From Schistosoma mansoni (taxonomy: Eukaryota; Platyhelminthes; Trematoda; Strigeidida; Schistosomatidae), in NCBI RefSeq assembly GCF_000237925.1, contig NC_031496.1, forward strand, positions 13,676,564 to 13,740,563: 64,000 bases of DNA, read 5' to 3'. The position numbers and the translations under genes were made by a program. The notes below the pieces were generated by a model. The model saw only the letters and a list, made by a program, of their open reading frames with translations. It ran no database searches and was not told where the DNA came from. Shown piece after piece: positions 50,001 through 60,785 of the stretch (its first letter is position 1; each line of letters begins with the position of its first letter).

Positions 50001-53000
50001 ACGTGGCATCAGTCCATAAAGTCTTTAACTTCTGATCTCAGCCATGTTGGTAGATTCAGACTACTTGTTCGGGGTCCGCGCAACTTTCGTAACTAATGGT
50101 TGGAGACACTGGGCGACATGGCTCAGAATCGATCACAATGTCGTACGTGTATACACTTCTTGTCTTCTCCTAAACTGTTAGGTTAAAATTGCTTTGTATC
50201 TTTTCTTTCTACGAACTAATTCTTTTTTCCTGTACTATATTCTTATATTCAATCTTTCTTTTATATAATACTACCATTGAAGTAACTAATTCTATGAATT
50301 CGGTGTTCATCTTTTTGTACTAATGAGGTGTGGGAACTTGAACCGACGCATACAAAACTTTCCAGGTCCTACGTTGTAGCTGAATGACTGGTAGTTACGA
50401 ATGGGCAAGCACTCAAGTCTCAGATAAAACAGTGAACACATTCGAAAATATTCCATTATGCAGTTCGAATTAGGCGTGTAATAGTGTGCAAAGTAGCCAG
50501 CATTACATACAAATGTTACAGTTAACCTATATGTTGATGAGAGCTTAAATATTGAATAAATTTAGACTCGGTACTGATGCATTCATCCACTTTTGTTCCA
50601 ACACTTTATTGAAGGGGTTCCATTGCTTTGTCCTCTGTATGTTGATATATTCCTTAAGTACTCGTGAAGTTTGCTTTGGTACATTGCGTTTTTGTTAAAA
50701 TACCTATTTTCAAACTCATCACTGATTTCACAATGTAATATCAAAAGGCATTTTTTTAAACCTTCTCTACGTGTTCATGTTTTTTACTTTTACATTCATC
50801 ATGATAATCAGTCTGTATTACAATGTTTATGCATCTCTGTCTGGTTACATTGTATTACAGTATTGGATGTCATTGTAGTCTCTTTAAACGAATGACTAAC
50901 TGCCCACAGATTTAATCAACAGAACATGTATCTTGAAATGCATAGGAAGATATTGTGCTGTTGCTTGTAAGAATTTACTGTCACATTCTATCTCCCCCTG
51001 GCATTAACTCAGTGAAACTTTTATAATCATTTCATACCACATATCCGAAAGTCTAGTTTATGTTACCTCAGCCCTTGTGATGGTTTTACTGTATGAGTTT
51101 ACTAAAGCTTATCAGTTATCTTTCCAACCTGACACCCATTTCCAGTCCAAGGAATAATCAACAGATTTTTATGTAGTATGAAGTAAGCCACTTTTCACCC
51201 CATTTTTACGAACCATCAGTATTCTTCCTTTCCATAATAGTTGTCGTTTTATGACCTTTTATGAGAAGAGGTCTAATGACATTTAGCAATAACCTTATGT
51301 TTTGATTAAACTTTTTGCTTTAAAGTGAATTTCGCTTATGATTAATGATACTTACCGGTGTATTCACATACGTTTTGTGTATAAATTTTGTTGTCTTTAT
51401 TTTTTATTTAGGTTACAACACACTATTATCCTGAAGTAGATGAATTAATATTCTGTACAATGGAGGCATACAAACCTGGTGATCAGGTACCTTTTTTATT
51501 GCTGAGCTGTTTTTTTTATAAGTTAATAAGACTGGAACGTTTTCTGTCTAATCATAAGCTCACTAAACTTTACGATGATAGACATTAAACAAGCATCTTT
51601 GTGTTTATTTTATTGTCCAGATCAAAACTCATTATAAGTTTACTATCTTGGAAATATAATTTGTGGTCTTGTAACATCAATGCAAATTTTTAATATAACT
51701 CAACAGCTAAATATAAGGACGTATACCTGACTTTGAGTTATGTTTTTCATGTGAGGACTATTGATACTATATCTATTCTCGCAAATCAAATTAGAGTGCA
51801 CAAACCATTAACTTATTATTTAACATTAACTCACTAATCAGTTCCCAACTTATTATGGTAAATAAATCAACTTACAGTGCAACACATATTGAAACCACTC
51901 AACTGAATACTATGTTCTTCAATCTTTGTTATAGCTTAATACAAAAAACATGAGACCAAACCACCTCAGGACTTTTCTTTCAAAACAGGATGATTCACTG
52001 AATAAAAAATTTTTCCCATATTCTAAATTAGTAGGTCTGTGTCGTGCCATGAAATTATTACCTTACTGAGATAATTCCGTACTAAAAATGATATGTTTAT
52101 TTCGTGTCAGCAATTACGTTAATTATATTAATGAAGGCAATTCTTCCTATTTCTTTATTTTTCTAACTTCCCTGTTTGTCTATTTAGATATTTATGGATT
52201 ACGGAAATCGTTCAAATGATGATTTTTTCATGTTCTCTGGTTTTATACCTCAAGTCAATCTGAACAATAAATTAACAATAACTCTAGGCAAGTTCTCATT
52301 TTTATACATCAGTTTTATCTATAACAAAATTCGTGCTTATTAGCAGTTTTAATTACCTTTTTTCGTGTATATATTACCTTGTACTAAATCTGTTTGCATC
52401 AAATCATCGTATCCTATGTTACTATGATAAAATTGATCCAAGAAATGTATGTCTCATTGATATTCAATTATAATAAATGAGATGTACTAGTGGCTAAAGC
52501 ATTCACTTTTCAACCAAATGGGCTTTAGATTTTAATCATAATTTACTTTGATTTGGAAAGTTTGATAGTATCACCTGAAGTTTTGCTTAAAGTCGGATGC
52601 ATAAAACTGTACTTGGCAAATGACTTACATTATTCATTACTAAAGGATTCTCTCGTTAACTAACACAGTGGCTAGAGACGTTATCAGATATGGCTCAGAA
52701 TAGAAGCCAGTGGCGATCCTGCTGTAACCTTCTTTTACTTTCTTCATAAAGAGTGGTTATAACTTTCTTAACTGAGAGAGTTTTTCTGGTTGTACATTTC
52801 AGTTCCCCCCATCATTATTCTTCTCTTTTTTCCCCTTCTTTTATATATACTCATCCTCCCCCTTTCTCCTTCTATTCTCATTATTTTGCGTGGCGCATAT
52901 GTATCCGGTGCCCTTTGTACCAATATGTTTGTGATTAAATAAATAAATAATAAATAAACTCTCGTTAACTAGTTTACATCTGTTCTTTTGCCTTTTCATA

Positions 53001-55604
53001 TTGTTCATTATATTACACTGAACAATTAAAGGATATGGATGAAATTGTTTGTTAGTTATCATAAGTTTGGGCATCCGGGCAGTATCTTAGCCCTTACAAG
53101 AATTTTCTGTAGCACATGTATATATTTTCGTGCCCTATTGTATGAATGCCTGCGTGTTTAAATAATAATAAGAAATTACTCAAAGTACAAAACTAGTTTA
53201 AGTGAATGTGTTTTCTACTCACAGTGACTGGAAATATAACCATATAAACTATTAAGTCACAATAATTCTCTATTATGGGACTGATACTGATCATTATTAT
53301 TATGGTGTACAACTTTCCTAGATTAGTATTGTATACGTGAAATTGGCCGAACATGCTTCATCATTCAAGTTCAACAGATCAAGTATTGAAGGTTTAGTTT
53401 TGTACAAAGTGTTTATGTTAGGCAAAAGTTATTCGAGTCAAAAGATGTCACAGTAGTTTTCAGATCTTTTCTCTAATATTCAGTGGCTATATAAACTTAC
53501 CATTGAATAGATTTCAGGTGTAAACGTTTAACAACCTCTATTCCACAGTAAGGAAAATATTTTTTTCGTATTATTTGCATAAACCATAAAGTTGTTTGAT
53601 GTTATAATTGTTTAGGTAAAATGTACTCCTTTCTTTCCTTCTATCCTCTGTTTTATTCATTGCTATAACATTCTGTTCTATTATTCAAGGTATCAGTTCT
53701 TCCGATTCTCTGGCATTAACACGTAAACAATTATTACAAACCTTTGGCTTAAGTGTGTAAGTCACAAAATGAGGTTATTTTTTATTCGATATAGTCGTAT
53801 AAATTCATTTTATAATTTATCAATGATGCCTAAAATAATTGATTTAAAACGTGTTAATAAAACTAAATGTTTATTGAACTAGCTGAAAAGAAAGAGGAAA
53901 CTATCTATTTATATGATATTTTCGTCTTTTTTTCTTCAGTCCAGATAATTGTCTTATTACTATGAAAGGATAGTTTTAAAATTGATTCTAACGGAATTCT
54001 TTTTACAGCTATCACTATTCCAGCTTAGCGTATGTTTATTTTTGAATGTCAAATAACAAGAGTCTGACAAACTCGTTATTAATAATAGGCTACTGTAACA
54101 TGTACAACCCTATAAGTCGTGACACATGAAGTTGAGTTTCATTGTTAACACTATAAAATAATTAACATTTAGAAATCATTTATTAAGTATAGGTTCATGT
54201 TTTCGGCTTTAAAATACATTACTTGTGTAGTAGTTAGTGATACTCTCAGCCTAATCAAATTAATGTACAGCCAGGGCTAGAACATCTAACCTAATATTTG
54301 AAAGTCAGTCAAATCTATAACTGAATGTAAATTTATAATTTACGTGATCATTTCCGATTATAGTGTGATTCCATACAGGGATCAAAATCTTTTTAAGGTA
54401 AAGCCAAGTATTTTTTTTAAGATATAATACTTAATTCTCAGTCATATATGATACAACACATATGTAATACTATATATTCTTACATATGGTTGTATTAAAC
54501 TTGCTTGACGTTCCATTTCACTACATTTCTTTCTTTCATTTTAGTCCATTGAAGTGTGATTTACGTGGCAATATTGAATCCATGACAGAATTCTTCATAT
54601 TCTCACGTATTTTTTCTATGGACAAAGGTTAGTACTATCATCTTTTCTCTTCTCATAATAATGTTTGCCAACATATTATTTTCATTTATAAGGAATTCCA
54701 ATCATTTTTTCCATTATATGTCAGTTTACATATTCACACTCGTTTTTATCTTTTTCTTCTTCTATACATTGCAGATGAACTTAATAAATGTCTCGTAAAC
54801 TCTGAATCAAATCGCACAATAATAAAATCGCAGTTGAGTAGTTTTGAGTTTAATAAAGAAATTTCTTCTGAATGCAAAGCATTAAGTTTTATGATTAATC
54901 GTTTAAAATTATTAATTGCTGCATATGGAACCTTACTGTTAGAGGTTAGTCTACTCTCAGTTTTCTGTAGATTGATTATTCATAATAAATGGATACTTTG
55001 ATATTGATTTGAAAAAAAAAGTTGTTCTGATGTGTATCGTTTAAATTCTTGTTATTGTGTTATTGATTTTTGCCATAAATCTAGCAATGAATATACTGGA
55101 CAATTTCATCTCGCTGTACTAATGGGGTATATGTCAGCTTGAATCAGTATACATATATACCAGGTTCTACGTTGAGATTAATCTACTGACCAACCGGTTA
55201 TGCTTATTCGGTTGACTCTTCACCTCGTCGATATGTTATTTTGATATAATTCTCACTTGAGATATCTATGGAGATATGTTAATCAGTTGGGTTCAAAAGA
55301 TATTTTTATGTTATTTTTACCATTTTATTTGGATCATATTTGAATAGTTAGAAATCATAAAGTAAAACATACATGACTTAGTTTGACTTGCTTAAAGTTT
55401 TTCTCTCATTTGTCTATGTAGGATTCTCCTGAATGGAATCAGTTAACGTCAACTCAACAAAATTGTGAACTGCTTAAACATCATGAAATTAATATCTTAC
55501 GTTCTAGTATTGAAAATATTCAATATATCATGGATAATAGTTACGACGTCATCAATAATAACTTGCTAGCTGTTTCTATGAACTGTGATAGTGGAAATGT
55601 ATGA
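43171..55604 (+). CDS. SETD3: SETD3-like actin-histidine N-methyltransferase, complete
   Basis: SETD3 methylates a conserved histidine of actin (His73 in mammals) using S-adenosylmethionine. Twelve coding exons: 43171-43375, 43408-43547, 43576-43792, 43824-43904, 43942-44062, 47054-47168, 51412-51486, 52188-52287, 53690-53756, 54545-54627, 54775-54944, 55422-55604. They sum to 1557 nt (518 residues plus stop), with every phase matching; human SETD3 is 594 residues, with the extra length mostly C-terminal. In order: helical N-terminus, KYGFGLTACVPIK and IIRLPRRAVF (SET start), IAQDNLASSMENVALCL, RTLPSEYS, RWAVSTVMSR, LIPVWDMMNH (NH of the SAM site), DYGNRSND (catalytic-region Tyr at 52200), then a Rubisco-LSMT-type substrate-binding domain. 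SETD4 or plant LSMTs are less similar. Confidence 0.93.
44813..45325 (+). mobile_element. Short retroelement family, copy 1
   Basis: Begins CCAAATGCCCTGGTACGGCC and ends TTGTACCAATGTTTATGTGT. Shares its whole length with copies at 56472 and 60250 (minus), and its start with the copy at 63868. It includes a segment (about 45105-45190) missing from the 56472 copy. Open frames in it are incidental. Lies in SETD3 intron 5. Confidence 0.8.
45640..46580 (+). mobile_element. Decayed RTE-like reverse transcriptase, lineage B
   Basis: In changing frames: VNQQVLWQCLPSKSVSKKYV, NLVQALYVNTG, ELSSESITARGVCHGFLLSL, YADNIALFEENADK and VVNLYRLEWLRHVL. These correspond to RT fingers/palm, the YADD box (here YADN) and the C-terminal HLRWLSHVL motif of the element at 47270. 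Many stops; no function. In SETD3 intron 5. Confidence 0.8.
47054..47168 (+). CDS. SETD3: SETD3-like exon 6 (SAM-binding NH motif)
   Basis: 38 codons: WAVSTVMSRSNYIPHLNGRD then KIMCLIPVWDMMNHKSGH. The first base completes Arg across the intron (AG + A). NH (47151-47156) corresponds to the SAM-contacting Asn-His of SET domains. It stands alone between a 3 kb intron and a 4.2 kb intron, both filled with retroelement debris. Confidence 0.92.
47270..50400 (+). mobile_element. RTE-like non-LTR retrotransposon, lineage B, internally deleted
   Basis: A GC-richer 5' leader (47270-47940) precedes an endonuclease (LHIGAFNVHTL; VSAYAPTD; VAGDFNAQLG at 48471; EIDHIAI; SDHALI). The catalytic Glu of C-L/V-S-E-T-R is Lys (codon 48098-48100). 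After LKRGRAVGP the RT palm motifs up to YADD are missing. YANDIVLFGEDADK (about 49338) then restarts, and the C-terminus runs to LHQLRWLSHVLRMPEHLLPR (49875-50096) and a 3' UTR. It sits in SETD3 intron 6 in the gene's sense orientation. Too damaged to encode an active protein. Confidence 0.88.
51412..51486 (+). CDS. SETD3: SETD3-like exon 7
   Basis: 25 codons, VTTHYYPEVDELIFCTMEAY then KPGDQ, matching 'LITTGYNLEDDRCECVALQDF-AGEQ' of SETD3. TTTAG acceptor and GTACC donor, phase 0 on both sides. Confidence 0.92.
52188..52287 (+). CDS. SETD3: SETD3-like exon 8 with GC donor
   Basis: Reads IFMDYGNRSNDDFFMFSGFI then PQVNLNNKLTITL and one base. It holds the end of the SET domain and the tyrosine of the YG-RSN motif. 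The exon ends AG|GCAAGT, the standard GC-donor context; the next exon joins as G + GT = Gly to give ITLGISSSDSL. Confidence 0.9.
52668..52960 (+). mobile_element. RTE-like 3' end fragment, lineage B subfamily
   Basis: GATATGGCTCAGAATAGAAGC matches the terminal coding segment MAQNRSQ at about 50117. A pyrimidine-rich 3' UTR follows, ending GTGGCGCATATGT...TTGTACCAATATGTTTGTG and an (AAAT)n-type tail. Its last 70 bases match the 3' end of the short family at 56838-56903. In SETD3 intron 8. Confidence 0.75.
53060..53170 (+). repeat. 3' remnant of the short retroelement family
   Basis: GGGCATCCGGGCAGTATCTTAGCCCT then a decayed GTGCCC...TGTATGAATG...TTTAAATAATAATAA tail, matching about 56795-56905 with many changes. 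Confidence 0.6.
53690..55604 (+). CDS. SETD3: SETD3-like exons 9-12, Rubisco-LSMT substrate-binding domain
   Basis: 53690-53756 (ISSSDSLALTRKQLLQTFGL), 54545-54627 (PLKCDLRGN...EFFIFSRIFSMDK), 54775-54944 (ELNKCLVNS...LLIAAYGTLLLE) and 55422-55604 (DSPEWNQLTSTQQNCELLKH...SGNV, stop). The helical repeats match the C-terminal substrate-binding domain, including FxRIF-M...EL. The tail after the last helix is much shorter than the vertebrate low-complexity tail. Confidence 0.9.
55095..55205 (+). repeat. RTE-like lineage B 3' UTR fragment
   Basis: GTACTAATGGGGTATATGTC...CCAGGTTCTACGTTG...TCTACTGACC resembles 50320-50395 in order and spacing. In SETD3 intron 11. Confidence 0.55.
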
Positions 55605-55725
55605 TTCTTCCTCTTTGTTCGAGTTAGTTATAATTTCTAAAACGATTCATGACCATAATTCTATGTATTTTGCTTGGTTTCTTTCACATTTTCATAGTAG
55701 ACAAATTCTGTTTTTTTTTATCATA

Positions 55726-55731
55726 AATAAA
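55726..55731 (+). terminator. Candidate polyadenylation signal for SETD3-like gene
   Basis: AATAAA 122 nt after the stop codon; the first good match downstream. Not proven. Confidence 0.45.
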
Positions 55732-56429
55732 AACTATTCTTACATTTATTTTACAATGCTTAAGTAGGTCATAACAACCTCTATCGCTGATTTGAAGTAT
55801 TTATTATTTTATATCCTCTTGTGCTTCAGTTTTTCCTCCGACGTTTTATCGTTTCATTTGAACACTTTTCAATGTACCTTTTATTTCTGTCGATCTTATA
55901 ACCATTTTATGCTCTCACTGTAGATAAAACGAGAATTTTTTTAGATTGTTTTTGTAACGTGGTGTCTTCTGTATCTGATCCTCCTTTAAATACATTCAAA
56001 TATGTGCAAGCTTTTGTAAAATAGAATAAATTATACATACATCTGCATTTCTGTTGTGTTTTGAATTATGTTTTTTTAGTTTATTTTATTGTTGTTTCAA
56101 CTTGCCAAATGGTTGTATCTCATACGTTATTAAACAGCGAATTTTATTACACCATTTAGTTAGTAAGTTCAAACCTATTGAAGGCAGCTAACTAGAAATT
56201 TTTATATCTTGACCAAGTATTCAATTATAATTAAATCATGTCCCGTCTCAACAGTTGGCCTAACATACTGCCTAGAGTTGTTGATCCGTTTAATCTGGTG
56301 GTCGCATTACGACTTAATCAGTAGAAGTCGACCACGCAACATGACTCACTGATCATTTAGTGTAAATATATCAGTAATACAAGAAGTCGACTGAGTCTGA
56401 ATGAAAAAATCAGCGGTATCGTCTCTCAC

Positions 56430-56471
56430 CAATCTACAGTCCTCCGCTCTACCAACTGAGCTATCGCCCCC
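56430..56471 (-). tRNA. tRNA-Tyr(GTA) 5' half (fragment, not a gene)
   Basis: The minus strand reads GCGATAGCTCAGTTGGTAGA then GCGGAGGACTGTAGATTG: D arm GCTC/GAGC, then the GAGGA strand and CTGTAG loop with anticodon GTA. It stops within the anticodon loop; no anticodon 3' strand, T arm or acceptor 3' strand follows. It therefore equals a 5' tRNA half or the 5' exon of an intron-containing tRNA-Tyr. Confidence 0.8.
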
Positions 56472-56903
56472 AAATGCCCCAGTACGGCCGAGAGTGGGGA
56501 GAGTTTGCTCTCCCTCTCGAAATGCTCTCACATGGCCACGCGTATATAGCCTCTGCCAGGGAAGTCCTACTCACTGCCTTCTCGTGGCGGGGGTGTTGTT
56601 TACGAAATCGAGAGGACGAAAAACGAATGTCCGGCGCTTTAACCGTGTTGGTGGACACGGCGCGTCCACCTAGAGGATTTGGAAAACCCTGATTCCATAC
56701 CAATGGTGCACATGGACTCCAGTATCCTGAGGGAACAAATGGCGTATGAATCAATCGTTGGTCACCGTAATTCAAAACCACCTGTTTCGGTTTGGGCACC
56801 CGGGCAGTATGCCAGCCCTCACACAAATCAAATAAGATTTGTGTGGTGCATATGTGTCTGGTGCCCCCTTGTACCAATATTTATGTGTTCAAATAAATAA
56901 ATA
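56430..56903 (+). mobile_element. Short retroelement family, copy 2, chimeric, with 12-bp target-site duplication
   Basis: ATCGTCTCTCAC at 56418-56429 recurs at 56904-56915, bracketing the insertion. The first 42 bases are the reverse complement of a tRNA-Tyr 5' half; from 56472 (AAATGCCCCAGTACGGCC) the sequence is the common family, with an internal deletion relative to copies 1 and 3, ending TTCAAATAAATAAATA. It is inserted into less AT-rich sequence that resumes after the duplication. Confidence 0.85.
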
Positions 56904-58137
56904 ATCGTCTCTCACTGTGACAGTGGGGGGAATCTAATAAAACCCATCAGTCCACTCATGATAACAAACATGTCTTGTTAATAAGTGCTAACTAGCGTGA
57001 AACATATTTCCAAGACTTAATGTCTACCCTTCTTAACTATGTAATATCTGGCTTATTTGCATTGGGTGAAAATTGTGTGGAAGGGTTTATTTACTTTTTT
57101 CAGAACCACCTTATTAATATCGATATTAAATATAAAATACAATGTAACTCATGATGTTTTTTACACCTACATTTCTCTTAGTGGCTGAAATATGCATTAC
57201 ATTCACTGAACAATTCCCTACTTTAACTTTGTACTTTGACTGAATTACATAAAAAATAATGATGCACTAAGCTGTACGGCTAACTGACCACCCGAACAAG
57301 TCTATAAATTGTGTTGTAAATATCCGAACTGTCCAACTCCAGTTAGTTAAAATCAATTTTCAAAGACTGTTACAATTATCCACTATCATTTCTCTTTTTG
57401 TCTTTCTATTTCAGGAACATTAATCCTTTGTACATTTTATTCTTCGGTTTATGCACAGTTATGAAATGTGGCAGCTTCAGTCGATAATGAATATGATTTC
57501 ACACAGTTTTATCTATTTCTAACTATCTTACTTTTCATTATTTATCGGAAATAATCAAAAATTAAAAAGCACTGAATACTTATACAATTACAAAATGCCT
57601 TTATTCTCAACTAATACTAACGTTTATTGAGAAACCTTTGAAAGTAGACGAATAAATATTCAATTCATTATGATGTAATTTGAGAACTAATATCAACTCT
57701 TTAAGTGACGATATGTTTTTTTATAAAGCTATTGGTTAGTACAATTCTTTGTTATAAACCCCAAACATGCAGACACTGCTTATAGAAATTACAAATTAAA
57801 TCATTATGAAAAGTGTTTTCAAAAACATATGAGTCGACAACTCTTCGTAGGCCATAGTAATGTGCAACTTCGATACTTTTTTTCTAATTATAACTCTGAT
57901 CATATACCAATCTATGTCTCAGTTCATTTTTAATCTTTATTAAAAATATGTAAATAATGTATTATGTGATTCAATTAATTAATATCATTAGTTTGTATCT
58001 CTGTCGTTGTTAACTTTGTTAGTCCCATAGTGATTAGTTTCTAAACCCCATTAGTTATATATAATCTTGATAATATAATATTATGATATTTACCATTAAA
58101 CTGCTAATTAAATCTTAAATGAATAAATCTCATGGTA

Positions 58138-58375
58138 AGCAAAGATGGATAGTGGCTAGCAGTGGAATTCAGGATGCGCGTTTCGTCCTATTTGGGGCTC
58201 GTCCTGGATTCCACTGCTAGCCACTATCCATCTTTGATTACAAGACTTGTAAATTAAGGCTATATCGAGGCAATACGCACAGTATGCACATAAGCCAATT
58301 AGAGACTGACCAGTTGCAGTCCTAAACATTAATGGGAAGATTCAAACAAACAATACTAATTGAATTTAAATCTCA
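58138..58375. mobile_element. Sm-alpha-like unit with fold-back hammerhead region
   Basis: 58141-58172 and 58204-58235 are 32-base reverse complements with one mismatch. The 31-base loop holds the minus-strand stem II and GAAA part of the hammerhead, followed rightwards by a plus-oriented start of the next unit (GAGGCAATACGCACAGTATG onward). The 5' side of stem I has been replaced by the complement of its 3' side, and the CT of CTGACGA is lost, so the ribozyme is dead. Confidence 0.8.
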
Positions 58376-58843
58376 TAGTGTTTAAATTAAATAAGGACAC
58401 AAGACTAATCCAATCCAATGAACAAAATACATCTCAAATAGATAGAGCATTGGGTAGATTGTAATAAAATAATCATATATTTGTGATATCCCATTGAGTA
58501 TAAATAAGAATTTTTTACATTTCACAACTTAATTTAAGTCACTTCTTTAGAAAGAAGAAATTGTAATTTCTGCTCATTAGGACACCACAAATATGTCATT
58601 ATTTTATTACTGAAAGAAAACATCTGGTGAATAAATAAGATGAAATATGCATTATGTTTATGTGTTCTGATCTACTACTACTGTTATAAAGCTATTCACA
58701 CTAAATACCGTAACTCTAGTGAAAGCGATTTTTTACACCCACCGGAAAATACAAATTTCTTGTAGTAGTGTCCTTATGTTCTCTACGATAAATGGTGTTG
58801 CATCACTTTACTACAAACTTAAAAATTTATGTGGAGTTTTGTC

Positions 58844-58984
58844 CTCTGAGCTGGATGGTTTAGTCGTAGAGCTTTCATTGTTCTTCTGAACAACATCAGT
58901 ACAAAATCCAGTTAGAAGTTTATGCTGATGATGTTGTTCAGAAGAGCAATGAAAACTTCACGACCAAACCATCCAGCTCAGAGA
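58844..58984. repeat. Hairpin element with arms of about 56 bp
   Basis: Left arm 58844-58899 (TCTGAGCTGGATGGTTTAGT...) and right arm 58925-58984 are imperfect reverse complements around a 25-base loop. Consistent with a small MITE; no coding capacity. Confidence 0.8.
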
Positions 58985-60249
58985 ACAGAAATTCACCTAA
59001 ATCATCCACTTGAGCTACAAATTCCAGTGAATCACCGTCTTAATGACAAGTATTCTGCAGATATTATGTATCATAACAAACAGAATAATTTATGTTAAAA
59101 CTCAACTTATTTTGCAACTTCTTAAAATGAACTGGTTAAGATGTTATTTATTTCTATATCTTTTTCAATTGTTTGTATTGTAACACAAGAGATTATAATT
59201 TACTTGAGAAAAGAAAGTTACTAATACACTGTGTAATGTCTCACCGTAAGCATAGTTGTTGAATATTAGAAATACTTTAGAAAGTAGTTTAACTATGGGA
59301 ATCATATCATAGAGTAACATGTATGTCTTGTCCGAATTAGTTAAATACTGAAATTACTTAACAATAAATCACATACCTAACAACCACAAAGGATTCCTTG
59401 TTTGTAATGACAATTAAACAGATAATTCTTTGTAATTAAATATAATCTGAGTTGTCTATTTTTAGTTTTTCCGGTATTTGTGTATGGAATTTATCATTAG
59501 TCGTTTAGATTTTTTTATTTTTTCATTCATTAAAAAGTTAACATGGAATAGTCATTCTGCATTAATCTTACAAATTTGTTTTGAGCTTCAAGATGAATCT
59601 GTTAAGATAGTTGTAAATCGTCTTTTTTTGTCAGTTGTGTATGTTTGTGTTCTGTATATTATGATATTATTATATCTCGATACTTGACCAATGGTAAACA
59701 AGTATTTAATATGGGAAATTCTTTTTATATTCGACTAAGCTTATATAAAAAATTATGTGAGTGGTAATATGAGTTTGTAATTCCCCATTCTTGATATTCA
59801 AAACAGAAATTGATCAGTCTCTCATCATCGATATAGCGTTTATTCACAAGTTTTTAGTATCTTCGTTGTTTTGCTAGCGGTGGGATATAGAACAGAAAGG
59901 ATCAATTAACTGTCATTCTAAATGTCAACAACCGTAAAGTAAATACATTTACTGATATCTTATTTGCCCTTGAACAACCTAGTGAATAGCTGAACTCACC
60001 TTAGTGGATTACGCGTTAATGTTTGAGACGAAAAGTATTAATTTTGAGTTACAGTGTGGGCATCAACACCGGTGCAGTCAGATTCAGTTGATGAAATTAG
60101 CAACTCAGACTTCACTGCTAGCTCCGAACTAAATATACTATGAATTGTATAAATATATTATATAAACTGTGTAAACATAATTGCTTCAAGCCATGTGACT
60201 TTGTATTTTTTGAAAGATATATTCACGAATCAATGTCATCAAAAAAAAA

Positions 60250-60785
60250 TTATTTATTTATTTGAACATATAAATATTGGTACAAGGAGGCACCGAATAG
60301 ATATGTGCCACATAAATCATTTGATTTGTGTAAGGGATGGGATACTGTCCAGATGCCCAAAATGAAACAGGTGGTTTTCTTAGGAGGCCACACCCTGAGC
60401 CTTTGACCTAAAGGTCTAATCCACAAGGTAGTGGAGCAACGTAAGGAGATGCAATCACATGGTAACTGTGACCGACGATGGTTTCATACGCCTTTTGTTT
60501 CCTTAAGATCCTGGAGCCCATGTACACCATTGGTATGGAATCAGGGTTTTCTAACTCTCCTAGGTGAACCCTGCGTGTCCACCAACCCGGTTAAAGCACC
60601 GAACATTCGCTTTTCGTCCTCTCAATTTTATAAACAACATTCGCGCCACGAGAAGGCAGTGAGTAGGACTTCCCTAGCAGTGGTTGTATGCACGTGTCCC
60701 TATGAGAGCATTTCGAGAGGAGGGGGCGGACTCATTCCACCCTTCGGCCGTACGAAGGCGCTTGGGGGCATCTAAAGAACTATTA
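60250..60785 (-). mobile_element. Short retroelement family, copy 3
   Basis: Minus-oriented full copy: starts GATGCCCCCAAGCGCC near 60773 and ends with a TTATTTATTTATTTGAAC-type tail near 60250. It keeps the segment (GGTCACAGTTACCATG...) that copy 2 lacks. Confidence 0.8.

Noticed and set aside
56430-56471. A functional tRNA-Tyr gene
   Set aside because: Only the 5' half is present, antisense and inside a retroelement insertion; no T arm or acceptor 3' strand follows.
59478-59687. Hydrophobic open frame as a small membrane protein gene
   Set aside because: AT-rich sequence gives phenylalanine/isoleucine-rich frames by chance; no homology, splice or promoter support.
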